In this document: one piece after another, positions 16,768 to 25,480 of the stretch
How positions within the stretch are numbered: position 1 is the stretch's first letter
How the letters are laid out: every line of letters starts with the position of its first letter
Source of the DNA: Spirochaetota bacterium
GTDB taxonomy: Bacteria; Spirochaetota; Spirochaetia; Sphaerochaetales; Sphaerochaetaceae
Reading direction: 5' to 3'
NCBI GenBank assembly: GCA_023401595.1
Contig: JAEXDQ010000054.1
Location: forward strand, 1-64,000
Length of the DNA stretch: 64,000 nucleotides
Notes under the pieces: generated by a model
What the model was told of the DNA's origin: nothing
The model's input: the letters and a program-made list of their open reading frames with translations, nothing else
Database searches by the model: none
Made by a program: the position numbers and the translations under genes

Positions 16768-17115
16768 TCAGGCGTTTCCCACTAGGTTCAGGAGCTTCGC
16801 GATTTTCCATGAAACGGTGAACTGGTCGTCGGAAGTCGTAATGATCGCGACATCTTCTTCCTTTGCCGCAGCTACCATATCGTCAGGGACGGAACGGCCA
16901 TTGCATATGACGATGACTTTGATTCCCGCCAACGACGCCACAGCCACGGTATTCTTGTGGGCCTGGATAGTGATCAACGCACTGTCGTCCGGAGCGTTTC
17001 CCATCACATCCGAGAGCAGATCCCCTGTATAGGCTTTGGTGATCTCCGTATCCGGTGATGACATGGTCGCCACCTTGTAACCTTCGAATCGTGCTATATC
17101 CTGTACGGTTGCCAT
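16768..17115 (-). CDS. DRTGG-domain protein
   Basis: 115 residues, a single DRTGG-like domain: TGDLLSDVMGNAPDDSALITIQ, then alternating strands and helices with ICNGRSVPDDMV and ITTSDDQFTVSWKI. The domain is otherwise found in phosphotransacetylase and cobyrinic-acid-synthase-like proteins and is thought to bind ligand. The start follows AAAGGAGAAACAT. It is the middle gene of the PHP/DRTGG/CBS trio. Confidence 0.8.
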   Translation of the reverse strand: MATVQDIARFEGYKVATMSSPDTEITKAYTGDLLSDVMGNAPDDSALITIQAHKNTVAVASLAGIKVIVICNGRSVPDDMVAAAKEEDVAIITTSDDQFTVSWKIAKLLNLVGNA

Positions 17116-17389
17116 ATGTTTCTCCTTTTCCTTTGATGATCGCTTGGCAGCGACAACATCACCAAATCGTACTTCGCGATGCTTTACCTGGCTTTTCTGT
17201 GTCTGACAGACATCATCTCTGGAATGACTTTTGTTTCATTTTCTCATTTTCCTGAATCCTGATACTGTTCAAGAGTCAGTGCCTCCGACTATTTTTGTCC
17301 TGTCGGCTTCTTCTCCTGCTAATTGTCTTTCTCCCCAAGTCTTTTGTCCAGCCCTGCGCAAGGTAGTCGTGTACAAGGGCCGGTCATGT

Positions 17390-18340
17390 CTATGCCCCTT
17401 TGCCGTTCTCTTCCTGGGCGGTCGTTCTAGGATCTTCCAATTTGATCGTGGAAACCACTACGGTTCCATTTTCGTCGCTTTGGATGGAGAAGTCGTCGGA
17501 GACGGACTTGACGTTAGGAAGGCCCATTCCGGCTCCGAAACCAAGGGAACGTATCCATTCATTTGCCGTACTCCAACCCTTTGTAAGCGCTTGCTCCACG
17601 TCAGGGATGCCGGGGCCGCTGTCCCTGCTGGTGATCACTATGGCTTCCGGCGTGTATTCAGCGATAATCTCCCCGCCATCCGAATGGACGACGAGATTCA
17701 TTTCCAGCTCATAGGCCGCTATTGCCGCCCGTCTGATGGTATGGGCGGTGGCGCCGCTCTTCTTGAGCCGTTTCTTGATCTGCGTACTGGCGTAGCCGGC
17801 GTTCTCGAAGTCATGTTTGAGTATGGAATAGGTCTGGACCTCTCCGCTCAGGTCGTCGGACAGCTTGACGATGTTGGTAGACTTTTCCAGTTCTTCGATC
17901 TCCCGGTTGATTTCGACAAGCAATGTACTGGTGATGTCCCGGCTGGTGATCATGCCGACCAGTTCCTTGCTTTTGTTCAGCACAGGGAATCGATGGAATC
18001 TGAACCTGTCGAAATAGCTGATGGCGAACGATACCGGCATGTCGTCCTCAAGGACGATGAGGTTGCGGGTCATGTGTTTTTCTGCCGTTTCGTTGATATA
18101 GCCGAAATCGAGCGCCTTGATGATGTCGTCCATACTGACTATGCCCAATAATCGTTTGCCCTGTACAATCGGGACGCCTGTGATGGACCGTTCCTTCATC
18201 ATCATCTGGATTTCGCGTAATGTCGTCTTGCGCGTCGCCGTGGACAATGCGTCCGTCATGACATCCTTGACCTTCAGCCGGTAGATCAGCTCAAGGATCA
18301 CCGTAGGGGAATTGTAGGTGTTTATCGGTATTTCCTGCAT
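17390..18340 (-). CDS. CBS-pair protein with HATPase (anti-sigma/RsbW-like) domain
   Basis: About 316 residues. Two CBS domains (about 20-75 and 85-140) would sense adenosyl ligands. Then a linker and a GHKL ATPase of serine-kinase type: an N-box-like ELEMNLVVHS, DSGPGIPD, and GFGAGMGLPNVK. No dimerisation-phosphoacceptor helix, so it is not a classical histidine kinase. The start at 18340 (MQEIPINTY) is preferred; five codons more are possible. A 274-base gap with no gene separates it from the DRTGG gene. Confidence 0.82.
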   Translation of the reverse strand: MQEIPINTYNSPTVILELIYRLKVKDVMTDALSTATRKTTLREIQMMMKERSITGVPIVQGKRLLGIVSMDDIIKALDFGYINETAEKHMTRNLIVLEDDMPVSFAISYFDRFRFHRFPVLNKSKELVGMITSRDITSTLLVEINREIEELEKSTNIVKLSDDLSGEVQTYSILKHDFENAGYASTQIKKRLKKSGATAHTIRRAAIAAYELEMNLVVHSDGGEIIAEYTPEAIVITSRDSGPGIPDVEQALTKGWSTANEWIRSLGFGAGMGLPNVKSVSDDFSIQSDENGTVVVSTIKLEDPRTTAQEENGKGA

Positions 18341-18384
18341 GCTTCCAGTATACATGTATTCACGTCGAATGGGGGAAAAAGTTA

Positions 18385-18413
18385 GTGCCAGCAAGGCCCT
18401 TTTCTGTTATCTT
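18385..18413 (+). promoter_or_regulatory. Promoter of the RluA-type gene, possibly leaderless
   Basis: GTGCCA (18385-18390), 17-bp spacer, TATCTT (18408-18413). The first ATG (18421) lies eight bases after the -10, so the transcript would have no leader or a very short one. No Shine-Dalgarno sequence is visible. Confidence 0.4.
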
Positions 18414-18420
18414 AATAGAT

Positions 18421-19203
18421 ATGGGAATGAAAGTATCGACTCAGGGCGTGGATTGCGATGTCCCAGAGCCAATTGTCATAGCGGAGGAGCCGTCTTTCCT
18501 TGTGGTGGACAAGCCCGCCGGACTGCCGACGGTTCCTCTGAAACAGGATCCTCCCGACAAGCCCTCGTTGCTCGGAGCAGTCGCCAGGAGATATCCTGAA
18601 ATATTGTCGGTCCAGGACCAGAAGCCTTGGGAAGGCGGCGTGGTTCATCGGCTTGACACCGCGACAAGCGGTTTGGTCGTTATCGCGCGAACCCCGATGG
18701 CGTGGATGGCGTTACGGGCTTCGCAACGGGCCGGACTGTATACGAAGGACTACAAGGCGTATTCCGCCGGTATCGATCAGACCTCCTGTCCGCTTGCAGG
18801 GTTTCCTGAGTATCCGTATGATGATCCTGCTGGGTTGGGTGGTTGCGTGGTTCGTATCGGTTGTCTGTTCCGACCCTGGGGCGACGGCCGCAAGGCTGTG
18901 CGTCCGGTCTGCAGGGATGCTTCGGAGAATGTGTTGAAGAAAGCTTCTCCGACTTGGTACATGACCGAGGTCTGCTATATGGGTGATGAAGAGGCGGACA
19001 GACGTCTGTGCAAGGTTTTTTCATGTCGGATCAGCGCCGGGTTCCGGCATCAGATCCGCTGTCAGCTCGCATGGGCGGGATGGCCGTTGATCGGGGATTC
19101 CCTGTATGGCGGAGTTCCTGCCGGACGGCTGGGTTTGCGGGCCTACGGCATCAGGTTCCCACATCCTGAAAATGCCGGTGTCGTGGAATTCCGTGTTGAA
19201 TGA
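18421..19203 (+). CDS. RluA-family pseudouridine synthase
   Basis: About 260 residues with the catalytic motif HRLDTATSGLVV, where the Asp attacks the uracil, and the C-terminal RQ-L substrate motif (GFRHQIRCQLAWAGWPLIGDSLYG). No N-terminal S4 domain. The middle region carries an unusual insert of about 60 residues. The RNA target (rRNA or tRNA) cannot be assigned. The exact start (18421 or 18427) is uncertain. Confidence 0.88.
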   Translation: MGMKVSTQGVDCDVPEPIVIAEEPSFLVVDKPAGLPTVPLKQDPPDKPSLLGAVARRYPEILSVQDQKPWEGGVVHRLDTATSGLVVIARTPMAWMALRASQRAGLYTKDYKAYSAGIDQTSCPLAGFPEYPYDDPAGLGGCVVRIGCLFRPWGDGRKAVRPVCRDASENVLKKASPTWYMTEVCYMGDEEADRRLCKVFSCRISAGFRHQIRCQLAWAGWPLIGDSLYGGVPAGRLGLRAYGIRFPHPENAGVVEFRVE

Positions 19204-19227
19204 CAATTAAATTATTAGGAGTATGAT

Positions 19228-20331
19228 ATGAGCGATTCGAGAGAAAAGAAGCTTGCGAGGATGCTGGTGAATTTTTCAGTACGTCTGCAAAAGGGCGAGA
19301 ACTGCCTGATTCGGGCGACCGACGTCCCTGTTTCGATGGTGGAGGAGCTTGTAGCCGCGGTCTACGAGGCTGGCGGCAATCCTCAGGTGCAATTGTGGAG
19401 CCAACGGTTGGAACGCGCTATGGCACAGGATGCTACTGACGAAAGTCTCGCCGTATGGGCCGATTGCGACGCCTACCGCATGAAGAAGATGGACGCCTAC
19501 ATCGGTATCACCGGTGTGGCGAATGTTCGTGAGCTTGCCTCAATTCCCGCCCAGGTGAACAAGCTTTCCGCGCTGTATACGAAGCCTGTTCATTTCAAGA
19601 TCCGTGTACCTCACACGAAATGGGTCGTCCTGCGCTATCCCACTGAAACCATGGCGATGCAGGCCAACCTGTCGACGAGGGAGTTTGAAGACTATTACTA
19701 CAGCGTGACGACCGACGTCGACTATGCTGAAATGGCTCAGGCCATGGAAATAGCGAAGGCTTACCTTGATACTGTCGACAAGGTCCATATCGTCGCACCG
19801 GGGACCGACCTGACCTTTTCCGTCAAGGGGCTCGGTTGGATTCCCTGCGCAGGGCAGGCGAACATCCCCGACGGTGAAATCTACAGTTGCCCGGTCAAGC
19901 GCAGTGTCAACGGAACCATTTCCTACAATTGCGGCAGCACCTATCATGGACACCATTTCACCGACATCAGGTTTACTTTCAAGGACGGCAGGATTGTCGA
20001 AGCGCATGCCGACGACGACAAGCTGATCAATGAAATCCTCGATATTGACGAGGGCGCCCGTTATGTCGGTGAATTCGCCCTTGGCTGCAACCCGAAAATT
20101 ACGTGCCCCATGGACAATACGTTGTTCGATGAGAAGATTGCAGGTTCCTTCCATTTCACGCCCGGCAATTCCTACGACGATTGCGACAACGGCAATAAGA
20201 GCAGCGTCCACTGGGATCTCGTCCAAATTCAGACCCCGCAATACGGCGGAGGAGAAATCTGGATGGACGGGGAACTGGTGAGGAAGGATGGCAGGTTCGT
20301 GCATCCGGCGCTCACGGCCCTCAACTTCTAA
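19228..20331 (+). CDS. M29-family metallo-aminopeptidase
   Basis: 367 residues resembling AmpS/PepS-type M29 aminopeptidases. The C-terminal half carries the metal-ligand pattern GEFALGCNP, then GSFHFTPGNSY and SSVHWDL. It is a cytoplasmic exopeptidase, probably dimeric. The start follows AGGAGTATGAT. It lies 24 bases after the pseudouridine synthase gene, likely cotranscribed. Confidence 0.92.
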   Translation: MSDSREKKLARMLVNFSVRLQKGENCLIRATDVPVSMVEELVAAVYEAGGNPQVQLWSQRLERAMAQDATDESLAVWADCDAYRMKKMDAYIGITGVANVRELASIPAQVNKLSALYTKPVHFKIRVPHTKWVVLRYPTETMAMQANLSTREFEDYYYSVTTDVDYAEMAQAMEIAKAYLDTVDKVHIVAPGTDLTFSVKGLGWIPCAGQANIPDGEIYSCPVKRSVNGTISYNCGSTYHGHHFTDIRFTFKDGRIVEAHADDDKLINEILDIDEGARYVGEFALGCNPKITCPMDNTLFDEKIAGSFHFTPGNSYDDCDNGNKSSVHWDLVQIQTPQYGGGEIWMDGELVRKDGRFVHPALTALNF

Positions 20332-20343
20332 TCATATTTGGAC

Positions 20344-20424
20344 AACAGCCTCATTGCGTTGTCAGACTCAACAGGCCGTACTTTCGTACGGTTCTGTTTC
20401 ACCTGACTTAGCCATGAGGCTGTT
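20344..20424 (+). terminator. Nested hairpin downstream of the aminopeptidase
   Basis: An outer 11-bp perfect stem (20344-20354 with 20414-20424) encloses GTCAG/CTGAC, ACAG/CTGT and CCGTAC-TTTC-GTACGG, so the arms align as one long, interrupted hairpin. It begins 13 bases after the stop. No long T-run follows. A terminator or a structured repeat are both possible. Confidence 0.6.
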
Positions 20425-20594
20425 CTCCTTCGTCTGATATGTACTGTGCAAGTTTCATATCAAAAAAACACACTCAAGCGGTGCCGTACCCGAGTACCGT
20501 CCCCACTTTTGCCCTTCGCCTGACCTTGCTGACTGTGAAGCGGTTCAGGGGAGGCTTGTGTCGTCAGGCTCAATAGGCCTCAGTACTGTCCACG

Positions 20595-20627
20595 CTCTGG
20601 CTACCCCTGGGCTACCGTAGGGCTACC
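20595..20627. repeat. 11-bp tandem repeat array (three units)
   Basis: CTCTGGCTACC, CCTGGGCTACC and GTAGGGCTACC follow each other in exact 11-base register. The last unit is also found in the array at 46641. The surrounding 20332-20719 gap otherwise holds the nested hairpin and the MarR promoter. Confidence 0.75.
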
Positions 20628-20650
20628 CCTAGAATGGGAGATGTCTTTTT

Positions 20651-20680
20651 TTGTAATTGTTATTGCCGATTGGCTATAAT
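20651..20680 (+). promoter_or_regulatory. Promoter of the MarR-ftsH unit
   Basis: TTGTAA (20651-20656), 18-bp spacer, consensus TATAAT (20675-20680), about 40 bases upstream of the MarR start. Confidence 0.6.
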
Positions 20681-20719
20681 ATTTATAGATTATCACTAAA
20701 TACGTTTTCAGGAGCGGAC

Positions 20720-21175
20720 ATGGGGCAGGTGAGTGGATTCAAAAACGAAATCATGGACCGGCTGCGGAGTATCGGCGGCAATCTTTCCCAAATCTTGACT
20801 CCTTTTTGCGCCAAGTGGGGCATTACCCCTGTCTTGCTACGGGTATTGGATGAAATTTCCCAAATTGGCCCTGTGTCGATTGGAAATCTAGCAAGTCGGG
20901 TGGGTATCGTGTTGACGAACCTTTCCTCCTGTTGCAAGAAGCTGGAACGGTTGGGCTATGTATCCAGAACCCGCAGTTCAGAAGATGAGCGGGTGGTGCT
21001 GATAGCGTTGACCAGACAGGGCGAGAAGCTTGTGGAGGATATCCACGCCGATATCGAGGATGCGTTTCGGATGTTCTTTGAATCGCTGGACAAGGGTGAG
21101 GAAGAGGAAATGCTTATCCAATTGGCCCGGTTGGACGAATTGACTACGAGGCTTCGTATTGAAGCTGTAAAATAG
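20720..21175 (+). CDS. MarR-family transcriptional regulator
   Basis: 151 residues with the winged-helix pattern of MarR: SIGNLASRVGIVLTNLSSCCKKLERLGYVSRTRSS-type recognition helix, then wing DERVVLIALTRQGEKL. The start follows CAGGAGCGGAC. It precedes ftsH by 27 bases, so the two probably share a transcript, which would link proteolysis to an effector or stress signal. The ligand is unknown. Confidence 0.88.
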   Translation: MGQVSGFKNEIMDRLRSIGGNLSQILTPFCAKWGITPVLLRVLDEISQIGPVSIGNLASRVGIVLTNLSSCCKKLERLGYVSRTRSSEDERVVLIALTRQGEKLVEDIHADIEDAFRMFFESLDKGEEEEMLIQLARLDELTTRLRIEAVK

Positions 21176-21202
21176 GCGTTTGTTTTGTAAGGAACCAGAA
21201 TT

Positions 21203-23044
21203 GTGGAAGAAGAGAAGAAAAACCCCAAGAAACCATTGCTGTACTATTATGCGATAGTGCTGATGGTACTGATAGTGATCAATTCCCTGATTTTGCCGAT
21301 GTTCGTCAAGAACAATGTCACGGAAGTCGACTACGGTACGTTTCTGACCATGGTCGACCAAGGCAAAGTAATGCAGGCGGAAATCCAGGAGAATCAGATC
21401 GCGTTCATTGTCGATACGGATGGCAAAAGCTCCGTATACGTCACCAGCAAGTTCGACGACCCCGACTTGGTGAACCGGCTGTATAGTTCCGGAGCGAAAT
21501 TCTCCCAGGTCATGCCCAAGGAGACATCGCCGTTCCTCAGCTTCCTGCTGAGCTGGATTCTGCCGATCGTCATGTTCGTGGTGATCGGACAATTGCTCGG
21601 ACGTTATATGCAGAAAAGGATGGGCGGCGGGCCGATGAGCATGAGCTTCGCCAAAAGCAATGCGAAGGTCTATGTTCCTGCTCAGACGGGCAAGACCTTC
21701 GCCGATGTCGCCGGAGAGGACGAGGCCAAGGAGGCGTTGCAGGAAATCGTCGGGTTTCTGAAGGATCCGCAGAAGTATGAAGCGATCGGCGCCCAGATTC
21801 CAAAAGGCGTGCTGTTGGTGGGGCCCCCCGGAACGGGAAAGACCCTGTTGGCCAAGGCCGTAGCCGGTGAAGCTTCCGTTCCGTTCTTTTCCATCAGCGG
21901 TTCGGAATTCGTCGAGATGTTCGTGGGCATGGGGGCGGCGAAGGTCCGCGACCTGTTCAAGCAGGCTCAGGAAAAGGCCCCCTGTATCGTGTTCATCGAT
22001 GAAATCGATACGATAGGCAAGAAACGTGATGGCGCAGGTCTCGGCGGTAACGACGAGCGTGAGCAGACCTTGAACCAGCTGCTTACCGAAATGGACGGAT
22101 TCGACGGCAAGAAAGGCGTCGTCATCCTCGCCGCCACCAACCGGCCCGATTCCCTTGACCCCGCGTTGCTGCGTCCCGGACGTTTCGACCGCCGCGTACC
22201 CGTCGAGCTGCCCGACCTTGGCGGCCGCGAAGCAATTCTGAAGGTGCATGCCGCGAAGGTGAAATTGGCCGAGGGCGTCGATTTCAACACGATCGCCAGG
22301 GCCACCAGCGGCGCTAGCGGAGCCGAATTGGCCAATATCGTCAACGAAGCGGCTCTCAGGGCCGTCCGTTGCGGAAGGGACAAAGTCGCTCAGGAAGATT
22401 TGGAGGAATCGGTCGAGACCGTCATAGCCGGCTATCAGCGCAAAGGCGCCGTCATCAGCGACAAGGAGAAGAAAATCGTCGCATACCATGAAGTCGGACA
22501 TGCGTTGGTCGCCGCCAAGCAGACCGATTCCGCGCCGGTACATAAGATTACGATCATCCCCCGTACCAGCGGTGCGCTGGGCTATACGATGCAGGTATCG
22601 GAAGGGGAGTCGGTACTGATGAGCAAGGATGAGGCGTTCAACAAGATCGCCACCATGACGGGAGGCCGGGCCGCCGAGGAGCTGATCTTCAACTCCATCA
22701 CCAGCGGTGCGAGCAACGACATTGAACAGGCGACGAAGCTCGCCCGTGCCATGGTGACCCGCCTTGGCATGAGCAGCCAGTTCGACATGATGGCTCTGGA
22801 GACCATGGCCAACCAGTATCTGGGGGGCGACACCTCGCTCGCCTGCGCCGCCGGAACCGCTGAGCAGATCGACGCCGAAGTGTTGCAGATCATCAAGGAC
22901 GCCCATGCCAAGGCGTCCGCCATCCTCAAGGAGAATGAAGCCGAGCTTCATGAACTTGCCGGCTATCTGTTGGAGAAGGAGACGATCACGGGCGATGAAT
23001 TCATGCGGATCCTGAACAAGGGCGAAGGGGCTGAGAAACAATAG
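21203..23044 (+). CDS. ftsH: ATP-dependent zinc metalloprotease FtsH
   Basis: 613 residues. Two membrane segments (about 13-33 and 112-132) flank a periplasmic domain. The AAA+ module has Walker A GPPGTGKT (207-214), Walker B VFIDEID and the SRH region NRPDSLDPALLRPGRFD. The M41 protease domain has zinc motif HEVGH (429-433). It degrades misfolded membrane proteins and short-lived regulators. The start is GTG after AAGGAACCAGAATT. Length is normal for FtsH. Confidence 0.97.
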   Translation: MEEEKKNPKKPLLYYYAIVLMVLIVINSLILPMFVKNNVTEVDYGTFLTMVDQGKVMQAEIQENQIAFIVDTDGKSSVYVTSKFDDPDLVNRLYSSGAKFSQVMPKETSPFLSFLLSWILPIVMFVVIGQLLGRYMQKRMGGGPMSMSFAKSNAKVYVPAQTGKTFADVAGEDEAKEALQEIVGFLKDPQKYEAIGAQIPKGVLLVGPPGTGKTLLAKAVAGEASVPFFSISGSEFVEMFVGMGAAKVRDLFKQAQEKAPCIVFIDEIDTIGKKRDGAGLGGNDEREQTLNQLLTEMDGFDGKKGVVILAATNRPDSLDPALLRPGRFDRRVPVELPDLGGREAILKVHAAKVKLAEGVDFNTIARATSGASGAELANIVNEAALRAVRCGRDKVAQEDLEESVETVIAGYQRKGAVISDKEKKIVAYHEVGHALVAAKQTDSAPVHKITIIPRTSGALGYTMQVSEGESVLMSKDEAFNKIATMTGGRAAEELIFNSITSGASNDIEQATKLARAMVTRLGMSSQFDMMALETMANQYLGGDTSLACAAGTAEQIDAEVLQIIKDAHAKASAILKENEAELHELAGYLLEKETITGDEFMRILNKGEGAEKQ

Positions 23045-23272
23045 CCCCCATGGGTTTTCATTGTTGTCGCATGGCGTCACATGTGTCAGGTTTGTTGCAA
23101 ACCTGTTGCATGCGGCGCTTTTTTCTTTTCTCCAACCTACGTGAGAAAAAAATAAAATCGGCGTCGGTAAAATCAATATGTCAAGTTTGTTAAGAAAATT
23201 GAATGGATAATATTTTTTATTGTAATGAAATATATTTCGCATTGAGCTTTTTTCTATGAATTTTCAAACTTC

Positions 23273-23301
23273 TTGACTTTTTTTTAACGCTACAGTATAC
23301 C
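23273..23301 (+). promoter_or_regulatory. Promoter upstream of the amt leader
   Basis: TTGACT (23273-23278), 17-bp spacer, TATACC (23296-23301), in a very AT-rich stretch. Transcription would begin near 23308, about 13 bases before the first terminator hairpin and about 245 bases before the amt start codon. Confidence 0.6.
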
Positions 23302-23320
23302 ATCCGCAACAACATCAACG

Positions 23321-23359
23321 GCGATGTGGGAGACTCTCGGTTCCCACATCGCTTTTTTT
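23321..23359 (+). terminator. Leader terminator 1 (or ftsH terminator)
   Basis: An 11-bp stem GCGATGTGGGA / TCCCACATCGC followed by seven T residues. Strong intrinsic terminator. It is 280 bases after ftsH but only a few bases after a good promoter, so it may end a very short leader RNA. Confidence 0.8.
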
Positions 23360-23442
23360 ATGGAACGGCTGATCGTCGTCGATGGTCAGCCGTGGAAGGT
23401 GTTGCTCTGTTTCCCCGGGGTGGGGAGTGTTTCGTACAAAGG

Positions 23443-23488
23443 CGTGCGATTGTTTCCGGCGGTTGCTGGACGGTCGCACGTTTTTTTT
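23443..23488 (+). terminator. Leader terminator 2 before amt
   Basis: A stem CGTGCGA / TCGCACG with a 24-base loop, followed by eight T residues. It lies 65 bases upstream of the amt start. A further hairpin (ACGGCTGA / TCAGCCGT, about 23366-23395) lies between the two terminators. Confidence 0.75.
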
Positions 23489-23552
23489 ATTTCAACCGGA
23501 CGGACCGCGGGGGCAGATGATCACCGAACGGGCCGATTCGAGGGAGGAAGAG

Positions 23553-25280
23553 ATGGAAGGACTGTATTCATCGGTGGACACCATATGGGTGTTGTTGGGC
23601 GCGGCGTTGGTCTTCTTCATGCAGGCCGGATTCGCAATGGTGGAGACGGGGTTCACCAGGGCGAAGAACGCCGGTAACATCATCATGAAGAATCTGATGG
23701 ATTTCTCGCTGGGGACGCCTATTTTCTGGATTCTCGGGTTCGGGCTGATGTTCGGGACTACCGCGGCGGGCGATGTGCTTGCGTTCATCGGAGTTCCTGA
23801 TTTCCTGGTCAGGGGCGACTACAGCGGTACGTACCCGACCTATGCGTTCCTGATTTTCCAGACCGTTTTTTGTGCGACCTCGGCGACGATCGTTTCCGGG
23901 GCGATGGCTGAACGGACCAAGTTCATCTCCTATTGTCTCTACAGCATGATCATCAGCGCCTTCGTCTATCCCGTCAGCGGCCACTGGATATGGGGCGGCG
24001 GCTGGCTATCCCAGCTCGGTTTCCACGATTTCGCCGGTTCGACCGCGGTCCATATGGTCGGCGGGGTGGCCGCGCTGATTGGCGCCGCAATATTGGGACC
24101 TCGCATCGGCAAGTACGGTGCGGACGGCAAGCCTCGTGCGATTCCCGGCCATAGCCTGACGCTTGGCGCCCTCGGGGTGTTCATCCTCTGGTTCTGCTGG
24201 TTCGGCTTCAACGGCTGCTCCACCGTCTCCATGACCGGCGACGACACACTGGTGGCTGCGAGCCGGATTTTCGTCACGACCAACCTCGCCGCCGCTGTGG
24301 CGGCCTGCACCACCATGTGCGTGACTTGGATTCGCTACAAGAAGCCCGATGTATCGATGACTCTCAACGGGGTTCTGGCTGGGCTGGTGGCCATTACCGC
24401 CGGATGCGATGTCGTATCGCCAGTCGGCGCGGCGGTTATCGGCGTCATCGCCGGGGTTGTGATCGTATTCGCCGTCGAATTCTTTGACAAGGTCGTTAAG
24501 ATCGACGATCCCGTTGGAGCGATCGGCGTTCATGGCGTATGCGGCGCTTTGGGGACGATACTCACCGGGTTGTTCGCCGTCGACGGCGGCTTGTTCTATG
24601 GCGGCGGGTTCCACATGCTTGGAATTCAGGCGCTGGGCGTCGGTTCTGTAATATTGTGGGTCGTCGCGACGATGACTATCGTCTTCATGGTCATCAAGAA
24701 GACCGTAGGGCTCCGGGTCACCGCCGCGGAAGAGATCGCCGGACTCGATATCGAGGAACACGGACTGATTTCCAGCTACGCCGATTTCATGCCCGCCGTC
24801 GTGCCTCAGGTCAATGGGGCTGGCTCGATGGTCGCCGCCGAAGAGAACAAGGACGTCCCGGTCACGGTGCGCGAAGCGATTCCGGTCAAGAGGATCGTCA
24901 CGGAATCCTTGGAAAACGACATGGTGAAGATGAGCAAGGTGGTGATTATCGCGCGCCAGAGCAAGTTCGAGGAACTGAAGCACGCGATGAACCTGATCGG
25001 TATCACCGGCATCACCGTGACGAATGTCATGGGGTGCGGCATGCAGAAGGGGCGTTCCGAATACTACAGGGGCGTTCCCGTCGAGATGACGTTGTTGCCG
25101 AAGATCAAGATTGAGATCGTCGTCAGCAAGGTTCCCGTGCGGACGGTGATCGACACGGCGAAGCAGATTCTGTATACCGGGCATTTCGGCGACGGCAAGA
25201 TTTTCGTCTACGATGTCGAGAACGTCGTCAAGGTCCGTACGGGTGAAGAAGGCTATGACGCCCTGCAGGATGATGTATAA
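23553..25280 (+). CDS. amt: Ammonium transporter fused to a C-terminal PII (GlnK) domain
   Basis: 575 residues. Residues 1 to about 410 form the 11-helix Amt/Rh channel (FMQAGFAMVETGFTRAKNAGNI, GGWLSQLGFHDFAGSTAVHMVGG). After a linker, residues about 460-575 are a full PII signalling domain: SKVVIIARQSKFEELKHAM, T-loop region GCGMQKGRSEYYRGVPVEM, then LPKIKIEIVVSK and GDGKIFVYDVENVVKVRTGE. PII normally plugs Amt as a separate trimer; here it is tethered. The start follows GGGAGGAAGAG; the longer frame is rejected. A strong terminator follows. Confidence 0.95.
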   Translation: MEGLYSSVDTIWVLLGAALVFFMQAGFAMVETGFTRAKNAGNIIMKNLMDFSLGTPIFWILGFGLMFGTTAAGDVLAFIGVPDFLVRGDYSGTYPTYAFLIFQTVFCATSATIVSGAMAERTKFISYCLYSMIISAFVYPVSGHWIWGGGWLSQLGFHDFAGSTAVHMVGGVAALIGAAILGPRIGKYGADGKPRAIPGHSLTLGALGVFILWFCWFGFNGCSTVSMTGDDTLVAASRIFVTTNLAAAVAACTTMCVTWIRYKKPDVSMTLNGVLAGLVAITAGCDVVSPVGAAVIGVIAGVVIVFAVEFFDKVVKIDDPVGAIGVHGVCGALGTILTGLFAVDGGLFYGGGFHMLGIQALGVGSVILWVVATMTIVFMVIKKTVGLRVTAAEEIAGLDIEEHGLISSYADFMPAVVPQVNGAGSMVAAEENKDVPVTVREAIPVKRIVTESLENDMVKMSKVVIIARQSKFEELKHAMNLIGITGITVTNVMGCGMQKGRSEYYRGVPVEMTLLPKIKIEIVVSKVPVRTVIDTAKQILYTGHFGDGKIFVYDVENVVKVRTGEEGYDALQDDV

Positions 25281-25351
25281 TGGACGTAACCATCGGTAGA
25301 GTCATTGGTTCTACTAGTTAAGATTGCTGTTGGCAATTATCGACTTGGCTG

Positions 25352-25393
25352 GGGCTTCCGGAAGTTTTCCGGAAGCCCTTCTATTGTTTTTTT
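25352..25393 (+). terminator. Terminator after amt
   Basis: A perfect 12-bp stem GGGCTTCCGGAA / TTCCGGAAGCCC with a 3-base loop, followed by TTCTATTGTTTTTTT. It starts 72 bases after the amt stop and lies between convergent genes. Confidence 0.9.
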
Positions 25394-25480
25394 CAGCAAG
25401 CTGCGTCCGTGCCGCATGCATATGAAAGGCCGTCGTTCAAGTCGTTCGGCTGTCACGACGGCCGATATGTACGGTTCGGA

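Noticed and set aside
20978..23242. 754-residue minus-strand open frame opposite ftsH
   Set aside because: It is the antisense shadow of ftsH; the plus strand carries all the FtsH motifs and a proper start.
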